A DNA stretch of 64,000 nt from an uncultured Poribacteria bacterium (GCA_951828515.1 OX639992.1:1416439-1480438); one strand, 5' to 3'; numbered from the stretch's first letter, positions 51,355-60,785 are shown. Notes: generated from the letters alone by a model not told the origin. A program made the numbers and translations.

Positions 51355-54018
51355 TTATTTTTGCAGCACTTCGTGTGGATTCAGCCAGTAGTTGAGTTTA
51401 ATTATGAATACGTTCTCTGGTGGCGTGTCAAAAAGTGTCCCGATGTCGCTGCCGAGGTTGAATTCCCCGGTAAGATCGATGTGTTGACGCCCCTGAGACC
51501 AGACGACGAAAAGCGTTGAACCCAACCGGTATTCCCACCGCAGCACCACATTTGACCGGAATTGCTTGAAGTTAAAATCTGGACTACGGATAAGTTCAGG
51601 TGTTCCGTCCGCATCAACGTCCGCTTCGTAACCAAGGCTGACAATCTCAGTTTTGAGTGGCGTGAACCGGTCTGTGTAACGTTCTCCTTTAGGATCAGCA
51701 ACCTGCTTGAACCCACTGTAACTTCCAGAGGATACAAAGGGCTGCGCGTAGAGTTGTAACGACAGATTCGGTGTGAAGGCGAAGTCGAAGCGTCCGATCA
51801 AGCCTACGGTATGGCGTGCGATGCGGCTGAAGATGTAGTGGTCAATGCTCTTGTGAATCCGTGTTACCCACTGTTTATCACTTTCACTGCTACTGTAGGA
51901 AGTCCCGATACTCGCTTGCACCCGACTTGCGGGTCTCCAGCGGAGCATCGGTAAGACATTAAAGGACCAAGAATCACTTTCCGGTTGGAAACGGGTATCA
52001 GACTTGAGTTCAAGCAGTACTTTCTTACGACTGTCACTGGTGACATCCAGCGTTACGTTGATTGAATCTTCAGTTTGGAACGCGGGTCCACCACGGAGCA
52101 TGCTGGTACTCAATGAACCTAAGATATAACTCGTCGAAGCAGAAACGAGCCAGTAGTTCAGGAACTCAACGTTTACTGACAGCCGCGAGCCGAAACTGCC
52201 CGGTTCATTACCGTAGGTTTGCCAACGCCAATTGTGCCATCGCATCTCCCATTGGCGCAGGTACTGCGTTGGTAGAGAGTGATCGTAGCCGATGCCTGCC
52301 CAACTGACGAGAAAATCCGCACGACTCATAAAACCGATGTCATTGGCTTCAAATTCGGGTGTCCGAGTGCGAAATCCTGCGTAGTAACGCCAGAAACTGC
52401 CGCCGATTTTGCTGAAGTTTGCTGATGCGCTCAAGCCACTGAGAGATGTGCGTGTCGGATCGAAAGTGAGATGGTCAGCATCGGATCGGTGCATGTATCG
52501 TCCGGGTGCCCGTTGCGTTTGGGCAATCGCGTCTTCCGATCCTGCAACATGTGATGCGAGTGCGTAACCTGAGAACCGAAAGTTATCGTTCCAGAAACGG
52601 TGGCGAAAATCGAAGCCACCCGTAAACGCGCTGGCATGAGTATTCAACATTTCGGCTTGGTCGCTGGGACGGAAGACTCCGGTGGCGATAGTACCGATCG
52701 CGCTATTGCCATCTCGGAAGTCCTTCTGGAATCGCGCCAAACTATACTGGGTTGCGGGTTCGACGATCTTATCTAAGGTATCGCCTTTAGTGGTGACGAT
52801 GTCTGCGGTCTCTCTTGCAGTTGAGGCGTGTAGCAGACCGACTGTCCATCCCGATTCCGTTTTGCCGGAGAGTTTCTCAGCGATTTGGATCGTCGTAACG
52901 TCCGGGGCATCGAAGTAACCATCCCGTGAGTCGAGTCGCCTGCGGGGTGCCCTACCGATACGGCGTGAATGGAAAAGTTCATCTCTGTCTCCAATGTTAA
53001 GGCGAAAGATATTAGAGCCTTCCACAAAGAACGGACGGCGTTCAGGAAAAAAGGTTTCAAACTCGGTGAGGTTCACTCGCGCCGGATCTGCTTCAACTTG
53101 ACCGAAGTCCGGATTCATCGTGACATCTAAGGTAAAATTGCCGGTCAGTCCATACTTGAGATCCATTCCGAGAGTTGCGAATGGATCATTTTCCTTGAAG
53201 AATGGGTCATCAGAATCACCGATGGCTCGCTGAAACCGTCCCAGTGAATACGGAGCAACTTCAAGTCGCCATTGTGATTGAATGTCTTTTAACCCGCGAA
53301 GCGTTCCGTACTTGGAGACGGTTCCGCTTTCTTGGCTGGAGAGCGGTGCCCAATAAACGAGTTCTTTCTTACGTGCGATATCGCGTGTGAACTGGATACC
53401 CCAGATCATCTCTTCAGTATGGGGGAAACGGAGTTGGGTATAGGGGATGCGGAACTCCGCCGTCCAACCGTGTTCATCGACAATGGTTGCAACGTCCCAG
53501 ACGGCATCCCAATCTGGATCTCGTCGGGTGTCGTCATAACGGTATGTATCTTGTTTGACACCTCTCGGATTCACACCGAACTGGAAAGCAGTGCGCTTAT
53601 CGTTGTATGAGTCGATTGCCACGTGAACCCAATCGGAGAAGGACTCTCTGTCGCGTCGTGTCAGTTGCCCTTCGATTGCGCTTGAATCTGTATCGTAAGC
53701 ACGGAACCCGACATAGAGTGCGTCGTCGCTGTATAGAACACGGACCTCGGAATGCTCAGTCGCTGGTTTTCCCTCATCTGGTAGGAGCTGCACGAAACCG
53801 GTTGCAACGGGTGCATGCTCCCATATATCTTCGTCGAGGTTGCCGTCTATGCGAGGTGGCGTGTCTGTTAGTTTCGCCGCTGTGAGCACCGGTGGCGGAT
53901 TTGTGGAAATATCGTCCTGTGCCATGACAGGAAGGAGAGTAGATAATAAAATTAAAAGGACTGTTCCGATGAATACAACACGCTCAAAGTTGTTATGAAA
54001 AGTAGAAAGTAGAGGCAT
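51355..54018 (-). CDS. CBM9-like plus DUF5916 outer-membrane protein
   Basis: About 887 residues from MPLLSTFHNNFERVV. The signal peptide ends VMAQDD. Residues about 40-210 match a CBM9-like carbohydrate-binding module (PPRIDGNLDEDIWEHA, VLYSDDALYVGFRAYD, EFRIPYTQLRFP). The remainder is the DUF5916 barrel-like region (FETFFPERRPFFVEGSNIF, RRIGRAPRRRL, then many beta strands). A longer start at 54075 would overlap the -10 element of the promoter at 54074, so the internal start is preferred, although its Shine-Dalgarno is weak. Role: probably surface glycan handling. Confidence 0.82.
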   Translation of the reverse strand: MPLLSTFHNNFERVVFIGTVLLILLSTLLPVMAQDDISTNPPPVLTAAKLTDTPPRIDGNLDEDIWEHAPVATGFVQLLPDEGKPATEHSEVRVLYSDDALYVGFRAYDTDSSAIEGQLTRRDRESFSDWVHVAIDSYNDKRTAFQFGVNPRGVKQDTYRYDDTRRDPDWDAVWDVATIVDEHGWTAEFRIPYTQLRFPHTEEMIWGIQFTRDIARKKELVYWAPLSSQESGTVSKYGTLRGLKDIQSQWRLEVAPYSLGRFQRAIGDSDDPFFKENDPFATLGMDLKYGLTGNFTLDVTMNPDFGQVEADPARVNLTEFETFFPERRPFFVEGSNIFRLNIGDRDELFHSRRIGRAPRRRLDSRDGYFDAPDVTTIQIAEKLSGKTESGWTVGLLHASTARETADIVTTKGDTLDKIVEPATQYSLARFQKDFRDGNSAIGTIATGVFRPSDQAEMLNTHASAFTGGFDFRHRFWNDNFRFSGYALASHVAGSEDAIAQTQRAPGRYMHRSDADHLTFDPTRTSLSGLSASANFSKIGGSFWRYYAGFRTRTPEFEANDIGFMSRADFLVSWAGIGYDHSLPTQYLRQWEMRWHNWRWQTYGNEPGSFGSRLSVNVEFLNYWLVSASTSYILGSLSTSMLRGGPAFQTEDSINVTLDVTSDSRKKVLLELKSDTRFQPESDSWSFNVLPMLRWRPASRVQASIGTSYSSSESDKQWVTRIHKSIDHYIFSRIARHTVGLIGRFDFAFTPNLSLQLYAQPFVSSGSYSGFKQVADPKGERYTDRFTPLKTEIVSLGYEADVDADGTPELIRSPDFNFKQFRSNVVLRWEYRLGSTLFVVWSQGRQHIDLTGEFNLGSDIGTLFDTPPENVFIIKLNYWLNPHEVLQK

Positions 54019-54073
54019 TTCTGACAATTTTCGGACTGATTGGCAATCGCTCACGATTGATCTTAACTTTCGC

Positions 54074-54101
54074 ATTATATAAGATTTTATCCGAAAGTCA
54101 A
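54074..54101 (-). promoter_or_regulatory. Promoter of the DUF5916 operon
   Basis: Minus strand TTGACT (54096-54101), 16 bp, TATAAT (54074-54079). It is embedded in a 33-bp block shared with the promoter at 49905. Confidence 0.7.
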
Positions 54102-54224
54102 GAAAAAAGCGGTTAGAAAATGTGAAAGGTCTTTGGCGAAGGCTTGAAATGAGGTTGGAGTCATTTCATTCAAAAACGGGTTTCAGAAGCATTCAGTTTT
54201 AAGAAATTAAGCGAAATGACGATT

Positions 54225-54276
54225 AAAAAAGCACGGCGGATTGTAGCACAAGATAGTGTTAAAAAAATCCGCCGTG
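54225..54276 (-). terminator. Intrinsic terminator of the LamG operon
   Basis: Minus strand CACGGCGGATT (54266-54276) pairs perfectly with AATCCGCCGTG (54232-54242) over 11 bp, followed by CTTTTTT. It lies downstream of the LamG gene and its 38-residue companion. Confidence 0.75.
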
Positions 54277-54323
54277 TGTAAGGATAAGGTTAGAAAAGAT
54301 GTCCATAGGAACTGTGGCGTGTT

Positions 54324-54440
54324 CTATTTGCGTTTAATATCTCCCCATGTTACTTCCAATTTTCCGACGGGATCAATAGCAAGGGCACCAGCGGCTTCGT
54401 CGAAGAAGCTTCTCTGATCTACTGCGGTGCGCGTCTTCAT
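54324..54440 (-). CDS. 38-residue ORF repeating the LamG protein C-terminus
   Basis: Begins in an ATGA overlap with the LamG gene's stop codon. The last 20 or so residues (ALAIDPVGKLEVTWGDIKRK) echo the LamG protein's own end (LAVEPHGKLTTTWVQLKQ). This is either a translated tail duplication or a remnant of a second gene copy. Terminator at 54225 follows it. Confidence 0.5.
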   Translation of the reverse strand: MKTRTAVDQRSFFDEAAGALAIDPVGKLEVTWGDIKRK

Positions 54441-55324
54441 TGTTTGAGTTGTACCCATGTCGTCGTGAGTTTTCCGTGGGGTTCGACTGCGAGTGTGTTT
54501 CCAGTCTTTGCGCCATTTTTACCCACCAGATGGTATGCGTTGCCCGATGCGTCTGAAAATTTCTGTGTTCCGCTCGGTTCATCAAAATGCCACAACGCAA
54601 TCGTCTTCGCGTCATCCCTGAACCTTCTGCGCGGCGTGAAACCGTTTTTATCCACATCGTAGCGAGCAACCGTCGAGATACGGACCTCATCAATACAGCC
54701 CGCAAAGGAACCCCAAAAGGCATTGCCGCGAGGTATCTTAATTTTCTTTCCAAACCCTCCAAGCATAAAATCCTTTGTTGGACGCTTGAATTTTGAAAGA
54801 TCGTGTGCTAGACTTATTCCTTGTGGCCCTGTCTTTGCAAGATCATTGACAATGGTTGCCCTCTGTCTCCCTTTCGCCTGATATGCGATGTGACTCCATT
54901 TATTTGGGGAAAGTGTTATCGGGGAGAATCCTGTCCCAGCGGGCTTTCCCCCAGCCATAATATGCCCTTGAATTATTAGGAATAAATCACCCTTCTGCCA
55001 ATCAATACGTTTCTTTATCTCCCTCCACCCCTCGTCATCGCTCACGGCGTACATCTCCACCTGTTGGCTGAGAATCGTTGCGTGTACATTCTCGTCAGGT
55101 GGTGTAGTCGGATAGACCCACGCTTCGACAGTGAATTCGTCCGTGCCTTTCGGGAAGAGAACACCGAAGGTTTTAAAGTCTAAAACCGCAGAGTCGTCTA
55201 CTCCGTCAAGGACTAAGTAGTTTCCACCGGCGGGGGAAGGGGGTGGGAATGCTTTGGCACTCAACGGGATGAGTGCGATCAGAAAGAGGCATGCAAAAAG
55301 CGGTAGATTTTGTAGATATCTCAT
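54437..55324 (-). CDS. Secreted LamG/concanavalin-A-like domain protein
   Basis: 295 residues. The signal peptide is cleaved near LSAKAFPPP. A LamG-type jelly-roll fills most of the protein: NYLVLDGVDDSAVLDFKTFG, DEFTVEAWVYPTTPPDEN, WSHIAYQAKGRQRATIVND, FAGCIDEVRISTVARYDVD and TIALWHFDEPSGTQKFSDAS. Such domains bind glycans or serve as structural modules. The final GKLTTTWVQLKQ is repeated in the short ORF that follows. GAGGAG precedes the ATG. It lies 26 bp after the sigma-factor fusion on the same strand. Confidence 0.85.
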   Translation of the reverse strand: MRYLQNLPLFACLFLIALIPLSAKAFPPPSPAGGNYLVLDGVDDSAVLDFKTFGVLFPKGTDEFTVEAWVYPTTPPDENVHATILSQQVEMYAVSDDEGWREIKKRIDWQKGDLFLIIQGHIMAGGKPAGTGFSPITLSPNKWSHIAYQAKGRQRATIVNDLAKTGPQGISLAHDLSKFKRPTKDFMLGGFGKKIKIPRGNAFWGSFAGCIDEVRISTVARYDVDKNGFTPRRRFRDDAKTIALWHFDEPSGTQKFSDASGNAYHLVGKNGAKTGNTLAVEPHGKLTTTWVQLKQ

Positions 55325-55350
55325 TTCCGTAATTCTCCTCGATTTTAATT

Positions 55351-58311
55351 TTATTCCTCATTTACAACTTGATTTGTTGATGAGGTGTAGTTAGATGTTA
55401 CTTGTTTCTCTTCAAGCAAGATGTAAAACAGCCCGTTCTCTTTAGCACTATCGATCTGGTCGGTAGCACCATAGAGTCTATCATTAGTAATAGCGAGAGA
55501 AACAAGTCCACCCGGTACGTCTGTAGGAACCTGCGTCCATTGATTATGGGTATCCAAACGGTAGACCCCCCCATCGCTGACCCCATAAACTTTGCTCACA
55601 TCTACAGCAAAGTTATTTATGATAGGACGCTCTCCTGCATTATCGGTTGGCACAAGCCACTGTCCCGCGGTTTTGGAAACCATAACGCCATTATCTGTTG
55701 CGATATAAAGGGTTGTCCCTACAAAGACCATATCGTTGAAGCGAGTGAAGCGGAGCGGCAGGCTTAGTGTGATGTCCCTCCAACTCTCTCCTTCATCAAG
55801 CGACTGAAACAACCTACCGTCCCGTTTACCTACGTAGACAGTTTCTCCCAGAACCGCTAATTTGAATCCCTTTCTGAAATTGTTAAAAGGTAGATGACTA
55901 TCATCTACTAATCCAGTGCTTGTCCATTCCGAATCACCAAGTTTCCATTTGAAAAGCTCTCCCAAGCACTCTATATAAAACACATCACGACTCGCCGCAG
56001 CAGTCTCAGTTTTGAGACGACCCCAACGAAGATCTTCTTGATCCTTTGACTTATGATATTTTTCATAGGCAAATTTTTTACGATCGAAAACGGGGACACC
56101 TCGAACTGGAATTAGCATATCGCCATCGGTAGATAAACGAAAAATAATCAAATTGTCCCCTACACCTGAAAGAGAATAAAGAACGTCGCCAACAGGTATC
56201 AGTTTTGACTCAAAACTCAACCTTGTAGTGGGGATGTTGAGTACAACTTCCTGCCCATGATTCCAAAGTTTTTTCCAAGACACACCCCCATCCGTTGATT
56301 GATAAACTTCATAGCCGGTATGGGCGTATAACCTGTTGTTAAACGCGACGAGATCAATTACAATAGTTCCCGTCACACCATTCATAAATATATGCCATGA
56401 TTCACCTCCATCAGTCGTGCGGTGAATGCCCCATATACTCGCTTTGTAATACGTTCTCTCGTCAACCATCAGGACTGGAAGGCGACTCCTGCCGAAAAAA
56501 TTCTGATCGTCTTCAAGTTCTGTCCACGTTTGTCCACCATCTGTTGAACGAGATTGCACGTAACTCAATGCCAAGAGCGTTTTACCTGTTGCTAAAACCG
56601 TTATACCCGCCAGTGAAGTTCTGCGCAGATGTTTATTTTCAAGCCTTATTTCAGTCCACGACGCGCCCACGTCAGTCGAATGGAATATCTTGACAAAATG
56701 TAAATCTCCGCTGTGATTTATCTGTTTTAACTCTGTTGGCGTTAATTTCACCAACAACTCATCCCCTATTCCAGCATAAAGATGATTCCCTGAAACTGCC
56801 AAGGAACAGACGGCTCCCGATGTATCCAATGGTAATTTCTTCCAGATACCTGAATCGAGACGATAGAGACCGTTCTCCGTACCCGCAAACACCATTTTTT
56901 CAACAGCAGTCATTGCGGAAATTTTTTCCGTTGTCAATCCGTCGTTCAGAGGATGCCAATGCGCGCCAGCATCTGTGGATCGGAAGATCCCTTCATCTCT
57001 CAGTGCGAGATACATCTTAAGAGGCACGTGTGAACTGGAGGCTTGTTCGGCATCTGTAGTGACGAGTTCAACAGCCTCTCCGGAGGGTCGGGGACCGAGC
57101 GTTCTCCACGTTTCACCCCTGTTATCTGAAGCAAATATCTCGTCGGCAGCAACAATATAAAGCGTTCCTTCATGCGCTGCCATTGGCATGAATGACGTGC
57201 CAATCGGGACACTCGTGTTGACGCGTGTCCACCCAGTCGCATCCGCTGTTAATCTGTATATCCCTGTTTGTATGACAGCATAGACGGTTCCATCAGGTGT
57301 AGCGAGGATATTGCGTACAGGACCCCCTGGTGGTCCGTTTCCCTGCGACCACTGTGCGGTAGAAAGCTTGGTGAAATTCTCCATCGTAGCAGAGGATGAG
57401 GTTACATTAGAGACTTGGGTACCAGCATGGCTGACTTTACCAGGACTGGTATCCCGTCCGACCTGGTTTCGCACAGCGGGTTTCGCTACTATATCAAGGA
57501 TGATTGGGGTATCGACGATTTCAATTGTCGGTTCAGATTGGGCATCGAAACTATACGGCTTCTGGACACGGGTGAGGTATCGGTTGCTCGCCCCGAGCAG
57601 TAAGGTAATTAAAACCGCTGCCGCCCCCAATGCCATCCAGGGGAGGAACGGTTTAGAAGCAGGAGAGGGTGTGGGTTTTATGTTAGGGACTTGTCGCATA
57701 ATGTTCTCGCTTACACTTGCCGGTATTTGGACACCGCCCAGAACCTCCTGAATTAACACTTCCTGCTGTTCCTGTAAACGTCTTCGCGCTCGCTGGAGGC
57801 GGCTTGTAATTGTGTTCACAGACACGCCTAAGAATTTGCTAATCTCCTTGGTGGTCATTTTACCGAGATAATAGAGTGTCACGACGGTGCGTTCGCTTTC
57901 CGGGAGTTTTGCGAGCAGTTTTTTGACGAGTTCATGGTGCTGCTCCGTGCGTTCTGTTTCTCGCTGTTCTGCTACGTGATGCGTATAAGAGACTCTCTCG
58001 ATTTCTTCCATAGGTGTGTCCTCCAGCGATTGCATGACAGATTCATTCTTTTCCAACCATTTAAGACAGAGTCGATTGGCAATGACATACATCCATCCTA
58101 AGAGTTGATTCGGATTCCTTAGCTGCGAGAGGTTCTTGTATACTTGGAGGAAAGTGTCTTGCGTAATTTCTTCAGCAATGTGAAAATCACCAATCTTCCG
58201 CCATGCAAGTGCATGAATACTCCCTTGGTATTTTTGAACTAAGGTTTCAAATGCCGTATCGTCGCCTGACAAAATTCTACGAATGAGTTGAATATCGTCT
58301 TCTCTTTCCAT
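55351..58311 (-). CDS. ECF sigma factor fused to a transmembrane segment and BNR propeller
   Basis: 986 residues. Sigma region 2 (about 8-85: FETLVQKYQGSIHALAWRKI, EEITQDTFLQVYKNLSQL, GWMYVIANRLCLKWL) and region 4 (about 130-182: LPESERTVVTLYYLGKMTTK, SVNTITSRLQRARRRL) are both complete. After a linker comes one membrane helix (about 222-241, WMALGAAAVLITLLLGA). A large BNR/sortilin-like propeller follows (SADNRGETW-type repeats: STDGGQTW, TTDGGESW, STDGGVSW, SLDEGESW). The sigma domains should be cytoplasmic and the propeller outside, so sensor and transcription factor are one chain. The LamG gene 26 bp downstream may be in the same transcript. Confidence 0.88.
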   Translation of the reverse strand: MEREDDIQLIRRILSGDDTAFETLVQKYQGSIHALAWRKIGDFHIAEEITQDTFLQVYKNLSQLRNPNQLLGWMYVIANRLCLKWLEKNESVMQSLEDTPMEEIERVSYTHHVAEQRETERTEQHHELVKKLLAKLPESERTVVTLYYLGKMTTKEISKFLGVSVNTITSRLQRARRRLQEQQEVLIQEVLGGVQIPASVSENIMRQVPNIKPTPSPASKPFLPWMALGAAAVLITLLLGASNRYLTRVQKPYSFDAQSEPTIEIVDTPIILDIVAKPAVRNQVGRDTSPGKVSHAGTQVSNVTSSSATMENFTKLSTAQWSQGNGPPGGPVRNILATPDGTVYAVIQTGIYRLTADATGWTRVNTSVPIGTSFMPMAAHEGTLYIVAADEIFASDNRGETWRTLGPRPSGEAVELVTTDAEQASSSHVPLKMYLALRDEGIFRSTDAGAHWHPLNDGLTTEKISAMTAVEKMVFAGTENGLYRLDSGIWKKLPLDTSGAVCSLAVSGNHLYAGIGDELLVKLTPTELKQINHSGDLHFVKIFHSTDVGASWTEIRLENKHLRRTSLAGITVLATGKTLLALSYVQSRSTDGGQTWTELEDDQNFFGRSRLPVLMVDERTYYKASIWGIHRTTDGGESWHIFMNGVTGTIVIDLVAFNNRLYAHTGYEVYQSTDGGVSWKKLWNHGQEVVLNIPTTRLSFESKLIPVGDVLYSLSGVGDNLIIFRLSTDGDMLIPVRGVPVFDRKKFAYEKYHKSKDQEDLRWGRLKTETAAASRDVFYIECLGELFKWKLGDSEWTSTGLVDDSHLPFNNFRKGFKLAVLGETVYVGKRDGRLFQSLDEGESWRDITLSLPLRFTRFNDMVFVGTTLYIATDNGVMVSKTAGQWLVPTDNAGERPIINNFAVDVSKVYGVSDGGVYRLDTHNQWTQVPTDVPGGLVSLAITNDRLYGATDQIDSAKENGLFYILLEEKQVTSNYTSSTNQVVNEE

Positions 58312-58465
58312 CAGGATACCCCATGATTAATGAATAGATTGAATAGACCACGTGTCCCAATACCCAAACGTTTACACAGTGTGTTAGCATCTTATAATTA
58401 AAGATACGTTTTTGGGATAGAAAACGTGCATAATATGAAAAAAATAAACGAGACGTGGAATTAAT

Positions 58466-58605
58466 TATAGTAAAGCCCATAATTACTTGGACATTGACAT
58501 AATGGACGAGGTTAGAAACCTCGCCAGCGGTGGTAGGGTGTTTTGCTGGGGTGTTTCCCTCGTTCGCTGAACAACTGTCTACATATATTTTCGGGCTTTA
58601 CTATA
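58466..58605. mobile_element. MITE-like element D
   Basis: 140 bp with perfect 13-bp inverted ends (TATAGTAAAGCCC left; GGGCTTTACTATA right) and core GCGAGG-type hairpin (CGAGGTTAGAAACCTCG) followed by CCAGCGGTGG. The best-preserved member of the family. Confidence 0.8.
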
Positions 58606-58710
58606 AAGGGGTCTGGGAGAACTGGGTTGGGAAACTCGCTAAATCGCCAATTGTGAGGAATACACAGAAACTGTCTCGGAAACGCATTTTACACAATACG
58701 AAGCACAGGC

Positions 58711-59796
58711 TCAAAAGTGATAGAATTCCCTTGCATTTTCGGATAGGATTTTGCGTGCTAATGACTGGGGTAACTGTGCGGGAAAAGCCTCGTCGGGTGA
58801 GTCGAAGTGCCAATGCGGATAGTCGCTCGAAAACATCAACATGTCCTCGGAGTCGAGTTGACCAACAATCTGAAGGAGTTCTGCAGCGGTTGGTGGCGCA
58901 TCGATCGGTTGGAGCGTCATACGGATATGTTGGCGGATATATGCCGACGGTGGCTGTTTGACCCACGGTGTCAGAGGTCGTAAGCCGCGCCACTCCTTAT
59001 CGAATCGCCACATGAGTGATGGCATCCAGGTGACACCGGTCTCTATGAGCGCAACGCGTAAGTCGGGAAACACCTCAAAGACTCCCTCTGATACGAGACT
59101 CAGCACCTGCGCCTGAAACACCTGCGACATGCCGACGTACTCCTCCAAATAGGTCGAGGTCCATCCCACGGAGGTCGGTGGTAGTCCGGGTGCCCCGCCG
59201 TAATGGATGCCGATTGCGAGTTGATGCCGCACTGCCGCGGCGTAGATCGGATGATAACGTCTGTTGCCGTAAGGTGCTTGTGACCGGGCGGGTAGCATGA
59301 CCTGTACGAACCCTGGATGTCCACCCAGACGCTCAATTTCCTTCGCGGCGAGTTCTGGGTTTTGGCTCGGCACAATCAGCGAAGCGCGTAATCGGGGTTC
59401 TGGATCCAGATAGTGTTCGATCTGCCAGTCGTTGACCGCTGAAGCGAGTGCCGCTGCGAAGTCTTCGTTGTGTACGCTCTGGACCCGATACCCACAAGTG
59501 AGTATACCGTATTCGACTTCCCAGAAATCGAGGGCGTGTTGACGCAGAAGTGCCAAATCCGATGCGGGACGGTTTTCTGACGGATGTATAATTTCCGGGC
59601 GTGATGAAGTCGGGACACCCTCGGGATAGTCGTCCGCGTCTGGTCCAGGGAAACCGGATTCCTCGCAATAGTCGCACCAATAATCGGGTAGGTACGGGTA
59701 GAGCATCTGATGTGAAGGGAGTCGATTGTGGAGATCGCAGTCGATGATGGCCCTGCCAGACTGAATAAAATTGGGTTTACCGTTCTCGTTTTCCAT
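58711..59796 (-). CDS. Amidohydrolase (PF04909, ACMSD-like) family protein
   Basis: 361 residues. IIDCDLHN is at the start. SAVNDWQIEHYLDPEPRLRA, LAIGIHYGGAPG, VALIETGVTWMPSLMWRFD and MFSSDYPHWHFDSP match the paralogue at 45177-46253 segment by segment, roughly half identical by eye. Both end with an ENAR-F-Y-x-F tail. The substrate is unknown. AAAGGAAA precedes the ATG. The gene is 17 bp after the desulfhydrase-like gene and is likely co-transcribed. Confidence 0.86.
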   Translation of the reverse strand: MENENGKPNFIQSGRAIIDCDLHNRLPSHQMLYPYLPDYWCDYCEESGFPGPDADDYPEGVPTSSRPEIIHPSENRPASDLALLRQHALDFWEVEYGILTCGYRVQSVHNEDFAAALASAVNDWQIEHYLDPEPRLRASLIVPSQNPELAAKEIERLGGHPGFVQVMLPARSQAPYGNRRYHPIYAAAVRHQLAIGIHYGGAPGLPPTSVGWTSTYLEEYVGMSQVFQAQVLSLVSEGVFEVFPDLRVALIETGVTWMPSLMWRFDKEWRGLRPLTPWVKQPPSAYIRQHIRMTLQPIDAPPTAAELLQIVGQLDSEDMLMFSSDYPHWHFDSPDEAFPAQLPQSLARKILSENAREFYHF

Positions 59797-59813
59797 ATAT
59801 TTTTTCCTTTGTA

Positions 59814-60785
59814 TTACGTTGTACCATAGGTATTCCAGAAGAGGGCGTGCTCGCCTTCACACCCGTGCTCCTTTATGTAGTGAGCCATCCCTGCTAACGT
59901 TTTGCCTGTGTAGGTATTCTCAAGTGTAATACCTTCATGCTCAGCCATCATCGCGACCGCACGGGTACCGGCTCCTGTTGGGATGGCATACCCTTTTCCA
60001 AAATCACCGTGCCAGAGTTCAATACGGCGTGGATTGATGTCATGAGCGTCCACTGCCCCGATGAGACGCAGGATACGCCGTACCATACGGGAGATCGTCC
60101 ACGAATTTGCTACTACTGCGTCAGCGACACGTACACCAACAATTTGGGTTCGCAACCCGGCGAGTCGTACGCCAACGATCAAACCCGCTATGGTCCCACA
60201 GGTACCCACTGGAACAAAGATAAATCGTGGCTCTGGCAAAATGTCCGCCTCAATCTGAGATTTCAGTTCTAAAACCGCCTTCACATAACCGACGGAACCG
60301 AGAGGCGACGAACCCCCCGCTGGAATGAAGTAGCGTTCCTCCCCGATTCCAAGAACCGTTCTCGTCTGTTCGTAGGCGTAACGGGCGAACATTGTATGCA
60401 TACGTTTCACTTCGTAGATTCGGTAGGCATTCTCACAAATCGTGCGATAGTTTGCTTCGGAATATTCGGTAGGTGGTTGTTTAAAGAGCAAGCATTCCAC
60501 GCGAAACCCCGAAACCTTCCCATAAACGGCTGTCGCTCGGACGTGGTTGGAACCTGTTGGGCCGATCGTAAAAAGTATCTTTTTCTCACCTCCATCGGGG
60601 GTCCCCTGTGCTGCTGCGAACATATACTCCAATTTGCGTACTTTATTACCGCCGCCTAACGGACCGCTGAGATCATCTCTTTTTATCCAGAGCGACTTGA
60701 AACCGAGAGCACGTTCAAGGTTTGAAAGATGCTCCACCGGTGTTGGGAAGTTTCCGAGCGGAAGGGAGGGGATGGACTCAATCAT
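59814..60785 (-). CDS. D-cysteine desulfhydrase / ACC-deaminase-like PLP enzyme
   Basis: A 323-residue fold-type II PLP enzyme. LGNFPTPVEHLSNLERALG and LWIKRDDLSGPLGGGNKVRK open the protein. The Schiff-base lysine is in GGNKVRKLEY (about 50), followed by IGPTGSNHVRATAVYG. The phosphate-binding loop is near VPVGTCGTIAGLIVG, and the terminal ENTYTGKTLAGM is also typical. D-cysteine desulfhydrase and 1-aminocyclopropane-1-carboxylate deaminase are hard to tell apart here. It lies between the GMC oxidoreductase and the amidohydrolase on the same strand. Confidence 0.87.
   Translation of the reverse strand: MIESIPSLPLGNFPTPVEHLSNLERALGFKSLWIKRDDLSGPLGGGNKVRKLEYMFAAAQGTPDGGEKKILFTIGPTGSNHVRATAVYGKVSGFRVECLLFKQPPTEYSEANYRTICENAYRIYEVKRMHTMFARYAYEQTRTVLGIGEERYFIPAGGSSPLGSVGYVKAVLELKSQIEADILPEPRFIFVPVGTCGTIAGLIVGVRLAGLRTQIVGVRVADAVVANSWTISRMVRRILRLIGAVDAHDINPRRIELWHGDFGKGYAIPTGAGTRAVAMMAEHEGITLENTYTGKTLAGMAHYIKEHGCEGEHALFWNTYGTT

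Noticed and set aside
51355-54075. Longer start for the DUF5916 protein
   Set aside because: Its ATG lies within the TATAAT of the best promoter.
54373-54762. A 129-codon Arg-rich minus-strand ORF
   Set aside because: It is an alternative frame of the LamG gene with a composition typical of a shadow ORF.
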